Assembly (NCBI GenBank): GCA_037482215.1
Contig: CP148074.1
Coordinates: forward strand, 806,001 to 870,000
Direction of reading: 5' to 3'
Length of the DNA stretch: 64,000 nucleotides
Source of the DNA: Pseudomonas mendocina
Lineage (GTDB): Bacteria > Pseudomonadota > Gammaproteobacteria > Pseudomonadales > Pseudomonadaceae
Numbering within the stretch: position 1 is the first letter of the stretch; every line of letters begins with the position of its first letter. The translations under genes and the position numbers were made by a program. The notes beneath the pieces are model-generated. The model was not told where the DNA came from. It did not search any database and saw only the letters and a list, made by a program, of their open reading frames with translations. Shown here piece after piece: positions 51,422 to 61,291 of this stretch.

Positions 51422-52354
51422 ATGAATAATTTGCGCAACGTCGACCTTAACCTGCTGGTCACTTTGCAGGCCTTGCTGGAGGAAAAACACATCTCCCGTG
51501 CTGCGTTACGCCTGCACAAAAGCCAACCTGCGATCAGTCATGCGTTGGCCAACCTACGTCGGCAGTTCAATGACCCCCTGTTGATTCGGAGGGATGGCGG
51601 CTTGGAGCTGACGCCTCGGGCTACCGAGCTGTTACCCGCATTGAATATCGCCCTGGGGCATCTTGGGGAAGTGCTTGGTACACCTCCGTTCGATCCCTTG
51701 GATTCAAAACGCACTTTACGTCTGGCTATGTCGGATTTCGGCGCGAGGGTGGTGTTACCCCAGTTGATCCGGAGGTTGCGTCAAGACGCGCCAGGGATTG
51801 ATCTGGTCATTACTCATGGCAGCCGCGAAGCCATGCTGGCTGATGTAACGGATGGCGAGGTAGATATGGCGCTCGGCGTGTTCCCTGGCAGGCTGAGTGG
51901 TCGTTTGCGTACACAGACGCTTTTTGAGGAACGCTTCGTGTGTGTGGCGGATGCAGCGACAGTGCCGCGCCGATCAGCGCTCAGCTTGAAAGATTGGCTG
52001 GCCAGGCCACACATTTTGGTAGCCACGCGCTCCGCTGCGGAAAACGAGATTGAGCGGGCCTTGGCCCAGGCAGGTTTGCAGCGACGCATTGCTGTGCAGT
52101 TGCCACATTGGAGTGTGGCCAATGAGTTGATTGCCGGTACCGATCTGATTTTGACGGTCGCTGAGCGCAATCTGCAGTCGATAAGAGGAGACGCTCGCTT
52201 TAAGTGTTTCAAGCCACCGGTTGAAATTAGTGCGTTTGATTTTCAACTGATCTGGCATCAGCGGCGAGACGGTGACGTCGCTCAGCATTGGCTTCGTGAG
52301 CGGGTTGTGGAAATTTGCCAAATACCGAAGGGGAAGACTCAGCCTGTGGTGTAG
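51422..52354 (+). CDS. LysR-family regulator
   Basis: A 310-residue LysR protein with an N-terminal winged HTH (LRNVDLNLLVTLQALLEEKH, then SRAALRLHKSQPAISHALANLRRQF) and a C-terminal effector domain. ATG 51422 gives the conserved start; the longer frame from 51335 is not homologous. The 92-bp gap to the divergent DMT-mexH-mexI operon is where it likely binds. Confidence 0.92.
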   Translation: MNNLRNVDLNLLVTLQALLEEKHISRAALRLHKSQPAISHALANLRRQFNDPLLIRRDGGLELTPRATELLPALNIALGHLGEVLGTPPFDPLDSKRTLRLAMSDFGARVVLPQLIRRLRQDAPGIDLVITHGSREAMLADVTDGEVDMALGVFPGRLSGRLRTQTLFEERFVCVADAATVPRRSALSLKDWLARPHILVATRSAAENEIERALAQAGLQRRIAVQLPHWSVANELIAGTDLILTVAERNLQSIRGDARFKCFKPPVEISAFDFQLIWHQRRDGDVAQHWLRERVVEICQIPKGKTQPVV

Positions 52355-52395
52355 CCCTCGCTAATCGGCAGTACAAAACTCTTGAACTCGCTGCC

Positions 52396-53205
52396 TCAGC
52401 CAAGCAAAAAGCTCTGGCCGTTTTTTCCCTCGTTGAGCACCGGAACGTCTGCTTCGTCCTTCAGACTGACGCCTGAGAGCTGTCGCTTGCTGGCTTCACG
52501 CATCAAGTACAACAAGCGGTGGCTGGCCATGTTGTAGCTGAGACCTTCCAGACGGATATTGGAGATGCAGTTGCGGTCAGCATCGGTACGGCCAACTTTT
52601 GGTGCATAGGTGAAGTACAGACCAAGGCTGTCCGGTGAGCTGAGACCAGGCCGCTCGCCGATCAGGATCACCACCATGCGTGCCCCTAAGCGTTCAGCCA
52701 CTTCATCGGCCACGGCGACACGACCTTGTTGCACGAGCGCAATGGGGGCGAGGCTCCAGCTTTCTTGTGTGGCGATATCGCTAATGCGTTCGATCATTGG
52801 CCGGGCATGGTGATGAACTGCCAAGGCGGAAAGCCCATCGGCCACCACAATCGCCAGATCGTATCCGCAGCTTTGCTCGTTGCGATGCTGATCCAGCAAT
52901 GCGGCGGAATCCTCATCCAGTTTGCGTCCGAGATCGGGGCGTTGCAGATACGTATCGCGGTCTTTTGCTGCGCTGTGCAGCAGCAGGGTTTGCAGCTGTT
53001 GCTTTGCCAGTTCAGCGCTGAGTTGGGCGTGATCAAATGGCAGGTGCACGGCATCCCGCGCCTGGGCGTGGGCGTACTGGAACTCCAGGAGCGGCTGAGT
53101 TGGCAGGCTGGTCCCGGCACGGCCCAGAGCGATACGGGCAGGTGTCAGTTCGCGCAGCTGTTGCCACGGATTGGCGATGGCAGAGCTGTTGGTTTTATCC
53201 GTCAT
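52396..53205 (-). CDS. eutC: Ethanolamine ammonia-lyase small subunit
   Basis: A 269-residue light chain of the B12-dependent lyase that turns ethanolamine into acetaldehyde and ammonia. Typical blocks are [34 protein letters not shown] (shortened), [11 protein letters not shown] and [32 protein letters not shown]. It starts 9 bp after eutB. There are no microcompartment genes, as usual in Pseudomonas. Confidence 0.95.
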   Translation of the reverse strand: MTDKTNSSAIANPWQQLRELTPARIALGRAGTSLPTQPLLEFQYAHAQARDAVHLPFDHAQLSAELAKQQLQTLLLHSAAKDRDTYLQRPDLGRKLDEDSAALLDQHRNEQSCGYDLAIVVADGLSALAVHHHARPMIERISDIATQESWSLAPIALVQQGRVAVADEVAERLGARMVVILIGERPGLSSPDSLGLYFTYAPKVGRTDADRNCISNIRLEGLSYNMASHRLLYLMREASKRQLSGVSLKDEADVPVLNEGKNGQSFLLG

Positions 53206-53214
53206 ACCTGTCTC

Positions 53215-54609
53215 CTAACTCAGTTGCGCCAATGCCTGGCGGAAGGCCGCAGGCAGCTGTTCAGGCAGGCGCAAGTGCTTGCCGTCACGGTTGAATATGC
53301 CCATGCGCTGTAACCAGCTTTCGAATTCCGGCGCGGCTTGGAGGCCTAGGGTTTGGCGCACGTAGAGCGCATCGTGGAATGAAGTGGTCTGGTAGTTGAG
53401 CATCACGTCATCGGAGCCGGGAATGCCCATGATGAAGTTGATTCCGGCCATGCCGAGCAGGCTCAGCAGCACGTCCATATCATCCTGATCCGCTTCGGCG
53501 TGGTTGGTGTAGCAAATGTCACAGCCCATCGGCAGGCCCAGCAGCTTGCCGCAGAAGTGATCTTCCAGACCGGCGCGAATGATCTGTTTGCCGTTGTAGA
53601 GGTACTCCGGGCCGATAAAACCCACCACGGTGTTCACCAAAAACGGTTTGTAATGGCGCGCAACGGCATAGGCGCGGGCCTCGCAGGTTTGCTGGTCGAG
53701 TCCGTGGTGGGCGTTGGCGGAAAGGGCGCTGCCTTGGCCGGTTTCGAAATACATCAGGTTGCTGCCGACGGTGCCGCGCTTGAGCGACAGCCCGGCTTCG
53801 TAGCCTTCCTGCAGAATTTGCAGGTTGATCCCAAAACTGGCGTTGGCTGCTTCAGTGCCTGCAATCGACTGAAACACCAAGTCCAGCGGCACGCCGCGGT
53901 TGATCGCCTCAATGGAGCTGGTGACGTGGGTCAGCACGCAGGATTGGGTGGGGATTTCATAGCGCTGGATGATAGCGTCGAGCATCTTCAGCATCTCGCT
54001 GATGGAGCCGATGCTGTCGGTGGCCGGGTTGATGCCGATTACCGCGTCGCCGTTGCCGTAGAGCAGGCCGTCGAGAATGCTGGCGGCGATGCCGGAGGGA
54101 TCGTCAGTCGGGTGATTGGGTTGCAAGCGGGTGGACATGCGCCCGCGTAGGCCAACGGTGTTGCGGAAGCGGCTGACCACACGAATCTTTTGCGCCACCA
54201 GCACCAAGTCCTGCACGCGCATGATCTTCGACACCGCAGCGGCCATTTCAGGCGTCAGGCCGGGGGCGAGTGCGCGCAGGCTGTCTTCGTTGGCGGCATC
54301 GCTGAGCAGCCAGTTGCGGAAGTCGCCCACCGTCAGGTGGCTGACCGGGGCAAAGGCGGCAGCGTCGTGGCTGTCGATAATCAGCCGGGTCACTTCATCG
54401 CTTTCGTACGGGATCAGCGCTTCAGTCAGAAACTGCTTGAGCGGCACCTCTGCCAGCGCCATTTGCGCGGCCACCCGCTCGCCTGCTGTGCTCGCTGCCA
54501 CACCGGCCAGATAATCCCCGGAGCGGGCCGGGCTGGCTTTGTTCATCAGCTCACGCAGGCTGTCAAACCGGTAAGCGTTACCGCCGATGCTGTGCTGGAA
54601 ACTGGACAT
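53215..54609 (-). CDS. eutB: Ethanolamine ammonia-lyase large subunit
   Basis: A 464-residue heavy chain holding the active site. It has GRMSTRLQPNHPTDDPSGI, ILDGLLYGNGDAVIGINPATDS and YFETGQGSALSANAHHGLDQ, all typical of EutB. ATG 54609 (MSSFQHSIGG) is the family start. It lies between the permease and eutC. Confidence 0.95.
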   Translation of the reverse strand: MSSFQHSIGGNAYRFDSLRELMNKASPARSGDYLAGVAASTAGERVAAQMALAEVPLKQFLTEALIPYESDEVTRLIIDSHDAAAFAPVSHLTVGDFRNWLLSDAANEDSLRALAPGLTPEMAAAVSKIMRVQDLVLVAQKIRVVSRFRNTVGLRGRMSTRLQPNHPTDDPSGIAASILDGLLYGNGDAVIGINPATDSIGSISEMLKMLDAIIQRYEIPTQSCVLTHVTSSIEAINRGVPLDLVFQSIAGTEAANASFGINLQILQEGYEAGLSLKRGTVGSNLMYFETGQGSALSANAHHGLDQQTCEARAYAVARHYKPFLVNTVVGFIGPEYLYNGKQIIRAGLEDHFCGKLLGLPMGCDICYTNHAEADQDDMDVLLSLLGMAGINFIMGIPGSDDVMLNYQTTSFHDALYVRQTLGLQAAPEFESWLQRMGIFNRDGKHLRLPEQLPAAFRQALAQLS

Positions 54610-54660
54610 CCTTATTCTCCTTGCTGGCCGGGCATGGCAATTCATGCCCGGCTCACTGCA

Positions 54661-56109
54661 TCACTTCAGGGTTGCCTCGGCTTCGCTGATGGCCGTGAAT
54701 TCTTCCTCTGGCGTGCCTGCCACCAAATGGTGACGGCTGTAAAAGGCAAAGTAGGCGATCAGCACAGCGTAGATAATCACCGCGCCAATGACCACCCGAG
54801 GGTCAACCAGAAAACCGGCAACCACCGCCACACAGGCCAGCAGCAGGGCAATGCCGGAGGTCACGATCCCGCCAGGGGTACGGTAAGGGCGAGGCAGGTC
54901 CGGGCGACGTACACGCAGGGTAATGTGCGAGGCCATCATCAGCACATAAGAGATCGTCGCGCCAAACACGGCCACCAGAATCAGCAGGTCACCCTGGCCG
55001 GTCAGCGACAGAGCAAAGCCGATCAGGCCTGGGACCACCAGCGCCAGTACCGGTACTTTGTTTTTATTGGTGATAGACAACGAGCGCGGTAGATAGCCCG
55101 CGCGGGACAGGGCGAAAATCTGCCGCGAGTAGGCATAGATGATCGAGAAGAAACTGGCGATCAACCCGGCCAGGCCGATCAGGTTGACGAAGCCGCTCAT
55201 CCAAGTGGATTCGCCGTAGGCAATGGTCAGCGCTTCCACCAACGGATTGCCAGAGGCTTTCAGGGCTTCAGCACCGGCACCGCCCGGCCCGATCAGCAGA
55301 ATCAGCAGGGCAAAGGCCAACAGCACCAACATCGCGCCGATCAAACCACGGGGCATGTCGCGCTGCGGGTTTTGGGTTTCTTCAGCGGCCAGCGGTACGC
55401 CTTCTACGGCGAGGAAAAACCAGATGGCATAAGGAATGGCTGCCCAAATGCCGACATAGCCAAACGGCAGGAAGCTGCTGGCGCCGGGGGCGTTGGTTGG
55501 GGCGATATCAAACAGGTTGCTCAGGGAAAAGTGCGGCAGCATGCCCAGCAGAAATACGGCAAGCGCGAGGGCGGCCACGGCGGTGATGATAAACATCAGC
55601 TTCAGCGCTTCACCGACGCCCAGGATATGGATGCCGATAAACACGATGTAGAAGGTCAGGTAGACCACCCAGCCGCCCACGCCAAATAGTGATTCGCAGT
55701 AAGCGCCGATAAACACGGCAATCGCCGCTGGGGCGATGGCGTATTCAATGAGGATCGCAGTGCCCGTGAGGAAGCCTCCGAGTGGGCCGAAGGCGCTGCG
55801 GGCAAAGCCGTAACCGCCGCCAGCGGTGGGGATCATCGAAGACAGCTCAGCTAGGGAGAAACACATACACAAGTACATCAGCGCCATCAGCAAGCTGGCG
55901 AGAAACATGCCGCCCCATCCGCCTTGTGCCAGGCCAAAGTTCCATCCGGCATAGTCACCGGAAATCACATACGCCACGCCCAGCCCAATCAGCAGCACCC
56001 AGCCAGCGGCGCTTTTTTTGAGTTGTCGGTGGGCGAAGTAGTCGGCATCGACGTGCTCCAATTCGGTGCCTGCGGTGTTGCTGTTTGCCTTTAATTGTTC
56101 TGTTGTCAT
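54661..56109 (-). CDS. eat: Ethanolamine permease
   Basis: A 482-residue APC-superfamily transporter with 12 membrane helices (WVLLIGLGVAYVISGDYAGWNFGLAQGGWGGM near the start). The linkage to eutBC shows the substrate. A sigma-54 promoter lies about 120 bp upstream, so the eat-eutB-eutC operon is likely RpoN-dependent. Confidence 0.92.
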   Translation of the reverse strand: MTTEQLKANSNTAGTELEHVDADYFAHRQLKKSAAGWVLLIGLGVAYVISGDYAGWNFGLAQGGWGGMFLASLLMALMYLCMCFSLAELSSMIPTAGGGYGFARSAFGPLGGFLTGTAILIEYAIAPAAIAVFIGAYCESLFGVGGWVVYLTFYIVFIGIHILGVGEALKLMFIITAVAALALAVFLLGMLPHFSLSNLFDIAPTNAPGASSFLPFGYVGIWAAIPYAIWFFLAVEGVPLAAEETQNPQRDMPRGLIGAMLVLLAFALLILLIGPGGAGAEALKASGNPLVEALTIAYGESTWMSGFVNLIGLAGLIASFFSIIYAYSRQIFALSRAGYLPRSLSITNKNKVPVLALVVPGLIGFALSLTGQGDLLILVAVFGATISYVLMMASHITLRVRRPDLPRPYRTPGGIVTSGIALLLACVAVVAGFLVDPRVVIGAVIIYAVLIAYFAFYSRHHLVAGTPEEEFTAISEAEATLK

Positions 56110-56227
56110 GGCACATCCTCAATAGCCGCCAAGTCACAGCTCAGGTGAAACCTGGCGTTAAGCGTTTGCGGGATCTAGGTGGCTACGACATCACCGCCTA
56201 CCAAGCGGCAAAAGCCCATGCACGTGG

Positions 56228-56243
56228 AGCAACTGCTGTGCCA
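56228..56243 (-). promoter_or_regulatory. Sigma-54 promoter of eat-eutB-eutC
   Basis: On the minus strand TGGCACAGCAGTTGCT matches the -24/-12 consensus TGGCAC-N5-TTGCW exactly. The transcript would start near 56217, leaving a 5' leader of about 108 nt. The rest of 56110-56445 holds no gene. Confidence 0.8.
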
Positions 56244-56445
56244 AATGACGTGGCACTTTTGGATTGATCATTAACTTGGAAATAACGTTCAAACTTTCTG
56301 ACAGTCGGACACACGTACCGCACCCTCTTCGCCGGGGCGCCGCTGTGCTAACCTGCCTGCCACTATTTGATCGGGCCATTCCCGGCCGTGAACAGTGCGC
56401 ACTGCGCTGTGTCCAACGGGCTCTGGACGCTGCAAGAGGTTATCC

Positions 56446-57795
56446 ATGCATATTCATATTCTCGGCATCTGCGGCACCTTTATGGGTTCGCTGGCGGTGC
56501 TGGCCAAGGAGTTGGGCCACCGTGTGACGGGCTCCGACGCAAACGTCTACCCGCCGATGAGCACGCAGCTTGAGGCGCAGGGCATTGAGCTGACTCAGGG
56601 CTACGACCCCGCGCAGCTGGAACCCGCGCCTGATCTGGTGGTGATCGGCAATGCTATGTCCCGTGGCAACCCGGCCGTTGAGTACGTGCTGAACAAAGGT
56701 CTGCCTTATGTCAGCGGCCCGCAGTGGTTGGCGGATCATGTCCTGCAAGGCCGTTGGGTGATGGCGGTGGCCGGCACCCACGGTAAAACCAGTAGCTCCA
56801 GCATGCTTGCCTGGGTACTGGAACATGCAGGCATGAGTCCCGGCTTCCTGATTGGTGGCGTGCCGCAGAATTTCGGCATTTCAGCCCGCTTGGGTAATAC
56901 GCCGTTCTTTGTGGTGGAGGCGGATGAATACGACAGCGCCTTCTTCGACAAGCGCAGCAAGTTTGTCCATTACCACCCGCGCACGGCGATTCTGAACAAC
57001 CTTGAGTTTGATCACGCAGACATCTTCCCTGATCTACCAGCGATCGAGCGGCAGTTCCACCATTTGGTCCGCACCATTCCAAGCGAAGGCTTGGTAATTC
57101 ACCCGACCACCGAGCCTGCACTCAAGCGCGTGATCGACATGGGCTGCTGGACGCCGGTTCAGACCACCGGCGAAGGCGGCCAGTGGCAGGCTCGCCTGCT
57201 CAGCGAAGACGGTTCGCGCTTCGAAGTCAGCTTCGAAGGCAAGGTCGCAGGCGTGGTGGACTGGCAACTGACCGGCCAGCACAACGTTGCCAACGCCTTG
57301 GCCGTCCTGGCTGCGGCGCGTCACGTCGGCGTCGTGCCGGAGCTGGGTATTCAAGCGCTAGGCCTGTTTATTAACGCCAAGCGCCGCATGGAAAAAGTCG
57401 CCGAGGTCAACGGCATCACGATCTTCGATGACTTTGCCCACCACCCGACGGCCATCGCCACCACATTGGATGGCCTGCGCAAACGCATTGGCAGTGCCAA
57501 ACTGATTGCCATCGTTGAGCCGCGATCTAACTCGATGAAGCTCGGCGCGCACCGCGACGGCCTGCCAGAGTCGGTGAAACTGGCTGACTCGGTGTACTGG
57601 TACGCTCCGCCAAATCTGGGTTGGGACCTGGCTGCCACGGTTGCCAGCTCGCCGGTGAAAACACAGGTGTGTGATTCGCTGGAGGCCATCATTGCAGGCG
57701 TCAAAGCCGAGGCTGCGCCGGGCACGCAAGTGGTGGTGATGAGTAATGGCGGCTTTGGTGGCTTGCATGGCAAGTTGGCGGCGGCGTTGGCATAA
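56446..57795 (+). CDS. mpl: UDP-MurNAc:tripeptide ligase
   Basis: A 449-residue Mur ligase that re-attaches recycled L-Ala-gamma-D-Glu-meso-DAP to UDP-MurNAc in the cytosol. It has the Mpl-type start HIHILGICGTFMGSLA, the ATP motif GTHGKTSSSSML, and NNLEFDHADIF. ATG 56446 is the family start; the open frame upstream is longer without homology. It is divergent from eat. Confidence 0.95.
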   Translation: MHIHILGICGTFMGSLAVLAKELGHRVTGSDANVYPPMSTQLEAQGIELTQGYDPAQLEPAPDLVVIGNAMSRGNPAVEYVLNKGLPYVSGPQWLADHVLQGRWVMAVAGTHGKTSSSSMLAWVLEHAGMSPGFLIGGVPQNFGISARLGNTPFFVVEADEYDSAFFDKRSKFVHYHPRTAILNNLEFDHADIFPDLPAIERQFHHLVRTIPSEGLVIHPTTEPALKRVIDMGCWTPVQTTGEGGQWQARLLSEDGSRFEVSFEGKVAGVVDWQLTGQHNVANALAVLAAARHVGVVPELGIQALGLFINAKRRMEKVAEVNGITIFDDFAHHPTAIATTLDGLRKRIGSAKLIAIVEPRSNSMKLGAHRDGLPESVKLADSVYWYAPPNLGWDLAATVASSPVKTQVCDSLEAIIAGVKAEAAPGTQVVVMSNGGFGGLHGKLAAALA

Positions 57796-57807
57796 AGGAG
57801 TAGCGGC

Positions 57808-58440
57808 ATGAACGGTCCTGAACGCATCACATTGGCCATGACTGGCGCGTCCGGCGCGCAATACGGACTGCGCCTGCTGGATTGTCTGGTGCAGGAGGAC
57901 CGTGAGGTGCACTTCCTGATCTCCAAGGCGGCGCAACTGGTGATGGCTACCGAAACGGATGTCAGCCTGCCGAATAAGCCGCAGGCCATGCAGGCGTTTC
58001 TGAGTGAGTACACTGGCGCTGCGCCGGGACAGATCCGGGTTTACGGCAAGGAAGACTGGATGGCACCGGTTGCGTCAGGCTCTGGCGCCCCGGCGGCTAT
58101 GGTTGTGGTGCCGTGCAGCACCGGGACGCTTTCGGCGATTGCCACCGGCGCCTGCAATAACCTGATCGAGCGCGCGGCGGATGTTGCGATCAAGGAACGC
58201 CGCCAACTGATTCTGGTACCGCGTGAAGCACCGTTCTCCAGCATCCATCTGGAGAACATGCTCAAGCTGTCGAACATGGGTGTGACCATCCTGCCTGCAG
58301 CACCGGGCTTCTATCACCAGCCACAGACCATTGATGACCTGATCGACTTTGTCGTCGCGCGGATTCTCAATTGCCTGGGCATCCCACAAGACATGCTGCC
58401 GCGTTGGGGCGAGCATCATCAGAACTCAACCGATGATTAA
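57808..58440 (+). CDS. ubiX: Flavin prenyltransferase UbiX
   Basis: A 210-residue enzyme that makes prenylated FMN, the cofactor of UbiD decarboxylases. It shows [35 protein letters not shown], and [17 protein letters not shown]. It starts 12 bp after mpl and overlaps the lipoprotein gene by 8 bp. Confidence 0.95.
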   Translation: MNGPERITLAMTGASGAQYGLRLLDCLVQEDREVHFLISKAAQLVMATETDVSLPNKPQAMQAFLSEYTGAAPGQIRVYGKEDWMAPVASGSGAPAAMVVVPCSTGTLSAIATGACNNLIERAADVAIKERRQLILVPREAPFSSIHLENMLKLSNMGVTILPAAPGFYHQPQTIDDLIDFVVARILNCLGIPQDMLPRWGEHHQNSTDD

Positions 58441-58732
58441 ACAGGCCGCAGGCGTAGGGTTGGCGCTGGCGATGCTGAGCAGTGTCAGCGGCTGCGCCAC
58501 CGTGCGCACGCTGGACGCGGCTAAGGTCGACGCGCCGGTGATTTATGCCGGTACGCGGCTCGATCTGTATGCCATGCAGGGCGGTTGCTGCGCGGTGGAT
58601 AAGTTTGGTGCTGAAGCACCTAAATATCCGGCGCTGGATCTGCCCGGTAGCGCCTTGTTGGATACGCTGTTGCTGCCGCTTTCACTGGCGACAGAGTTGG
58701 GCATTGGTTTGAGTGTCAGTGGCGGGCTCTGA
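58433..58732 (+). CDS. YceK/YidQ-type lipoprotein
   Basis: A 99-residue protein with a lipobox (LSSVSGC, Cys21) and the family pattern [22 protein letters not shown], as in DUF1375/YceK lipoproteins. It is anchored in the membrane; the role is unknown. ATG 58433 overlaps the ubiX end. Confidence 0.85.
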   Translation: MIKQAAGVGLALAMLSSVSGCATVRTLDAAKVDAPVIYAGTRLDLYAMQGGCCAVDKFGAEAPKYPALDLPGSALLDTLLLPLSLATELGIGLSVSGGL

Positions 58733-58738
58733 GGCTCT

Positions 58739-59356
58739 TTATGCCACTTCTGCCCAGCCTTGGTAGATATAGGCCATTGGCTTAGGGCCTTTGATATAGC
58801 GGTTGTGCAGTTCCCCAATCCGGAAACCGCCAGCTTCCAGTAATGCGCTGATATCCCGGTTCAAATGGCAACCGCCAGCAAGCGGCTTCCAGACTGGCGT
58901 CAGCCGATTCTGCCAGCGCAATATCGGCAGCTCAGGCGACTTGCCGTGTTCGCAGAACAGCAAGCGGCCACCGGGTTTGAGCACCCTGCGCATCTCTTTA
59001 AGGGCGGCGACGGCATCGGGAATGGTGCAGAGGGTGAAGGTGCAGACAATGCTGTCGAACGAGGCATCTTCGGCCTGAATCTGCCCCAGCTCCAGAGCAA
59101 TCATCTCCACCGGAATACTGATCGCTGCAACGCGTTCTTTAGCGCGCTGTTGCATGGCCGCATTGGGATCGACACCGACAATCACATCGACTTTTGCCGG
59201 GTCGTAAAAGCTCAGGTTAAGCCCGCTGCCGATGCCGATCTCCAGTACCCGGCCATGGGCCTGGGGCACGATCTGCGAGCGGGCTTTCATCACGGTGCCA
59301 ACACCGCAGGCATAGTCGATCAAATACGGTAGAACGTAACGGTCGTACAGGCCCAT
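58739..59356 (-). CDS. Class I SAM-dependent methyltransferase
   Basis: A 205-residue methyltransferase (VLEIGIGSGLNLSFYDP motif I, DSIVCTFTLCTI motif II, LKPGGRLLFCEHG motif III). It is closest to the small UbiE/Methyltransf_11 type; the substrate is not evident. It converges with the lipoprotein gene with a 6-bp gap. Confidence 0.88.
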   Translation of the reverse strand: MGLYDRYVLPYLIDYACGVGTVMKARSQIVPQAHGRVLEIGIGSGLNLSFYDPAKVDVIVGVDPNAAMQQRAKERVAAISIPVEMIALELGQIQAEDASFDSIVCTFTLCTIPDAVAALKEMRRVLKPGGRLLFCEHGKSPELPILRWQNRLTPVWKPLAGGCHLNRDISALLEAGGFRIGELHNRYIKGPKPMAYIYQGWAEVA

Positions 59357-59381
59357 GGGCTGGCTCCGTGTTATGGCATGG

Positions 59382-60158
59382 TCAGGCGTGGTCGCTCTTT
59401 TTCTGAGCAGACTCTGCGACTTCTCCGGTCACACCACTGGCAACCACGCTTGCGCCAATGACTGCTGTGTTTGGTGCTGTGCTGGTGGTGATTTGGGTGA
59501 CGGTTGAGCTGATGTTGCGCGTGTAGGCTGCAATCTCCACGCCTCCGCGCATGTGTGCCGATACGGTTTGCGGCGTGAGGATAGTGCGGGTGACGGTACC
59601 GGTCACTGTTTTGAACAGGTTGCCCAGAGCTGAAAAAATGGAAATGATCAGCAAGACAATGAACGGCAGTGCCAACCACATCAGGCTGAGTTTTAGTAGC
59701 CCCTCGCGGTAGGGGAGCACTTGTAGTTTGCGGCAGTAAATTACGGCAGCAAGCAGATAGATTGTGGCTAGCGCGGCGAAGGGGGCTAGGTCATCAACCT
59801 CAATCTCCAGAATGGTCCTGCACAGAAATACGCCATAAAAGATCAGGCTGAGCTTCAAGTCAGGCCAGAGGTTTTTCAGGCTGCCCAGAGTCCGTTTGAG
59901 GTTGTAGATAACAAAACCGAGCAGGATGAGCCAGCCCACAACAGGGATAAAAGCCAGTGCCAGTATGGCGAATGACAGTAGTAAGGCTTTGAAAATTCCG
60001 TGGTGCAGGTCTTTATGGAAAATGTAGTAAATGAAGTAGCCGAGCCCGACAGGCCAGACAATCAGCAACGGAAACATTGCTGTTTCGGAAGGTAGGCTAA
60101 AGCTGAGAATACCAACTGCGACCATCAAGCTTAGGTACAGGTATCCGCGCTGATTCAT
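59382..60158 (-). CDS. Polytopic membrane protein of unknown function
   Basis: This 258-residue protein has seven or so hydrophobic segments in residues 1-190 and a soluble tail rich in Thr, Ser and Val (residues 190-258), which ends with charged residues. No family is recognised. ATG 60158 (MNQRGYLYLSLM) has AGGAGT upstream; an ATG five codons earlier is less likely. It stands alone between the methyltransferase and the small acidic protein gene. Confidence 0.65.
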   Translation of the reverse strand: MNQRGYLYLSLMVAVGILSFSLPSETAMFPLLIVWPVGLGYFIYYIFHKDLHHGIFKALLLSFAILALAFIPVVGWLILLGFVIYNLKRTLGSLKNLWPDLKLSLIFYGVFLCRTILEIEVDDLAPFAALATIYLLAAVIYCRKLQVLPYREGLLKLSLMWLALPFIVLLIISIFSALGNLFKTVTGTVTRTILTPQTVSAHMRGGVEIAAYTRNISSTVTQITTSTAPNTAVIGASVVASGVTGEVAESAQKKSDHA

Positions 60159-60236
60159 GCTGACTCCTGGCATTTTTTTATTGTTCGAAGGGCTGTGCTG
60201 ATTTCACTCAGCTCTTGTTGATCTGACAGTTTTTTA

Positions 60237-60581
60237 TTAGCTCTCGCCAGCGTCTTCGTCGTCTGGCTGGTCGTTGTTGTCGCCGCTGAACGCTTCGAAG
60301 CATTTGATCCGGTGCTGGGCATCAGCACCTGCTATCAGCCAGCTATCACTGTCGGCGTCGTATTGAGCGGCGAGCACTTGCGCCAGGCTGAACTTCCATT
60401 TGCGCAGGTTGCGCCCGTCCATGCATTCGATACTCAGCAGCGGTGTTTCGCTGGTGCTGGATGAGCCTGCCGCGTGTTGTTGCAGCTGTTCTTCGTCCAG
60501 ATCAAATTGCCAGGCATGCAGCTCGTCAATTTCCAGCATGTCGGTGTTGAGCAGGGCGTCGAGCAGGGTGGTTGTGGTCAT
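60237..60581 (-). CDS. Small acidic Pseudomonas protein
   Basis: A 114-residue soluble, acidic protein (MTTTTLLDALLNTDMLEIDE) with a disordered Asp/Glu tail. It lies 18 bp after the oxidoreductase gene and is probably co-transcribed. The function is unknown. Confidence 0.75.
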   Translation of the reverse strand: MTTTTLLDALLNTDMLEIDELHAWQFDLDEEQLQQHAAGSSSTSETPLLSIECMDGRNLRKWKFSLAQVLAAQYDADSDSWLIAGADAQHRIKCFEAFSGDNNDQPDDEDAGES

Positions 60582-60599
60582 AACGTGTCTTTACTTCTG

Positions 60600-61241
60600 T
60601 TAGCGGCCGAGACGGCGCAGTTGGTCTGATTCGATAATGCGGGTGCCATTGCCTTCTTCCAAGGCCAGGCGCCACATGGCGCGGGCCAGGACGCCAGCGC
60701 TGATTCCCCGGTATTTGCCGGGCAGCAGCCGGGACAACGGGGCCAGCAAGCGTTCGCCAAGACGATACTCGCGACGGGGGCCGATCAACAGAGACGGACG
60801 GACGATGGTCAGTTGTGGCCAGCCTTGGGCTTGCAGTGCCTGTTCGACCTCTCCTTTTACGCGGTTGTAGAACACGCTGGAGGTGCTGTTGGCGCCGAGT
60901 GCGCTGATCACGATCAGGTGCCGGGCGCCCAGCTCCCGTGCACGCTGTGCAAAGGCTACGACCAAGTCGTAATCCACCGCGCGAAAGGCTTCTTGTGAGC
61001 CCGCTTGTTTGATGGTCGTGCCCAGGCAGCAAAAGGCGACCTCTACCGGGCCGCTGAGTTGTGGCAGTACGTGCAGCAGCTCGCCGGTGGGGTTGTGCAG
61101 GTGAGGGTGGGGTGCCAGTGGGCGGCGGCTGGGGGCTACGACCTTGGTGATAGTGGGTTCGTTGAGCAGGCGGTCGAGCAGGTACTCGCCGGTCAGCCCG
61201 CTGGCTCCGGCAATTAGAATGTGCTGGGGCGTCAGGTACAT
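60600..61241 (-). CDS. NAD(P)H-binding oxidoreductase
   Basis: A 213-residue Rossmann protein of the atypical SDR / HTATIP2-like group: [20 protein letters not shown] at the start, then [14 protein letters not shown] and [26 protein letters not shown] with the YNRVK catalytic-like Tyr-Lys. The substrate is unknown. Confidence 0.87.
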   Translation of the reverse strand: MYLTPQHILIAGASGLTGEYLLDRLLNEPTITKVVAPSRRPLAPHPHLHNPTGELLHVLPQLSGPVEVAFCCLGTTIKQAGSQEAFRAVDYDLVVAFAQRARELGARHLIVISALGANSTSSVFYNRVKGEVEQALQAQGWPQLTIVRPSLLIGPRREYRLGERLLAPLSRLLPGKYRGISAGVLARAMWRLALEEGNGTRIIESDQLRRLGR

Positions 61242-61291
61242 GGCTCGCTTACTCCGTCGGGCACTTAACTGTCTTATCTTTGAGCATAGGG

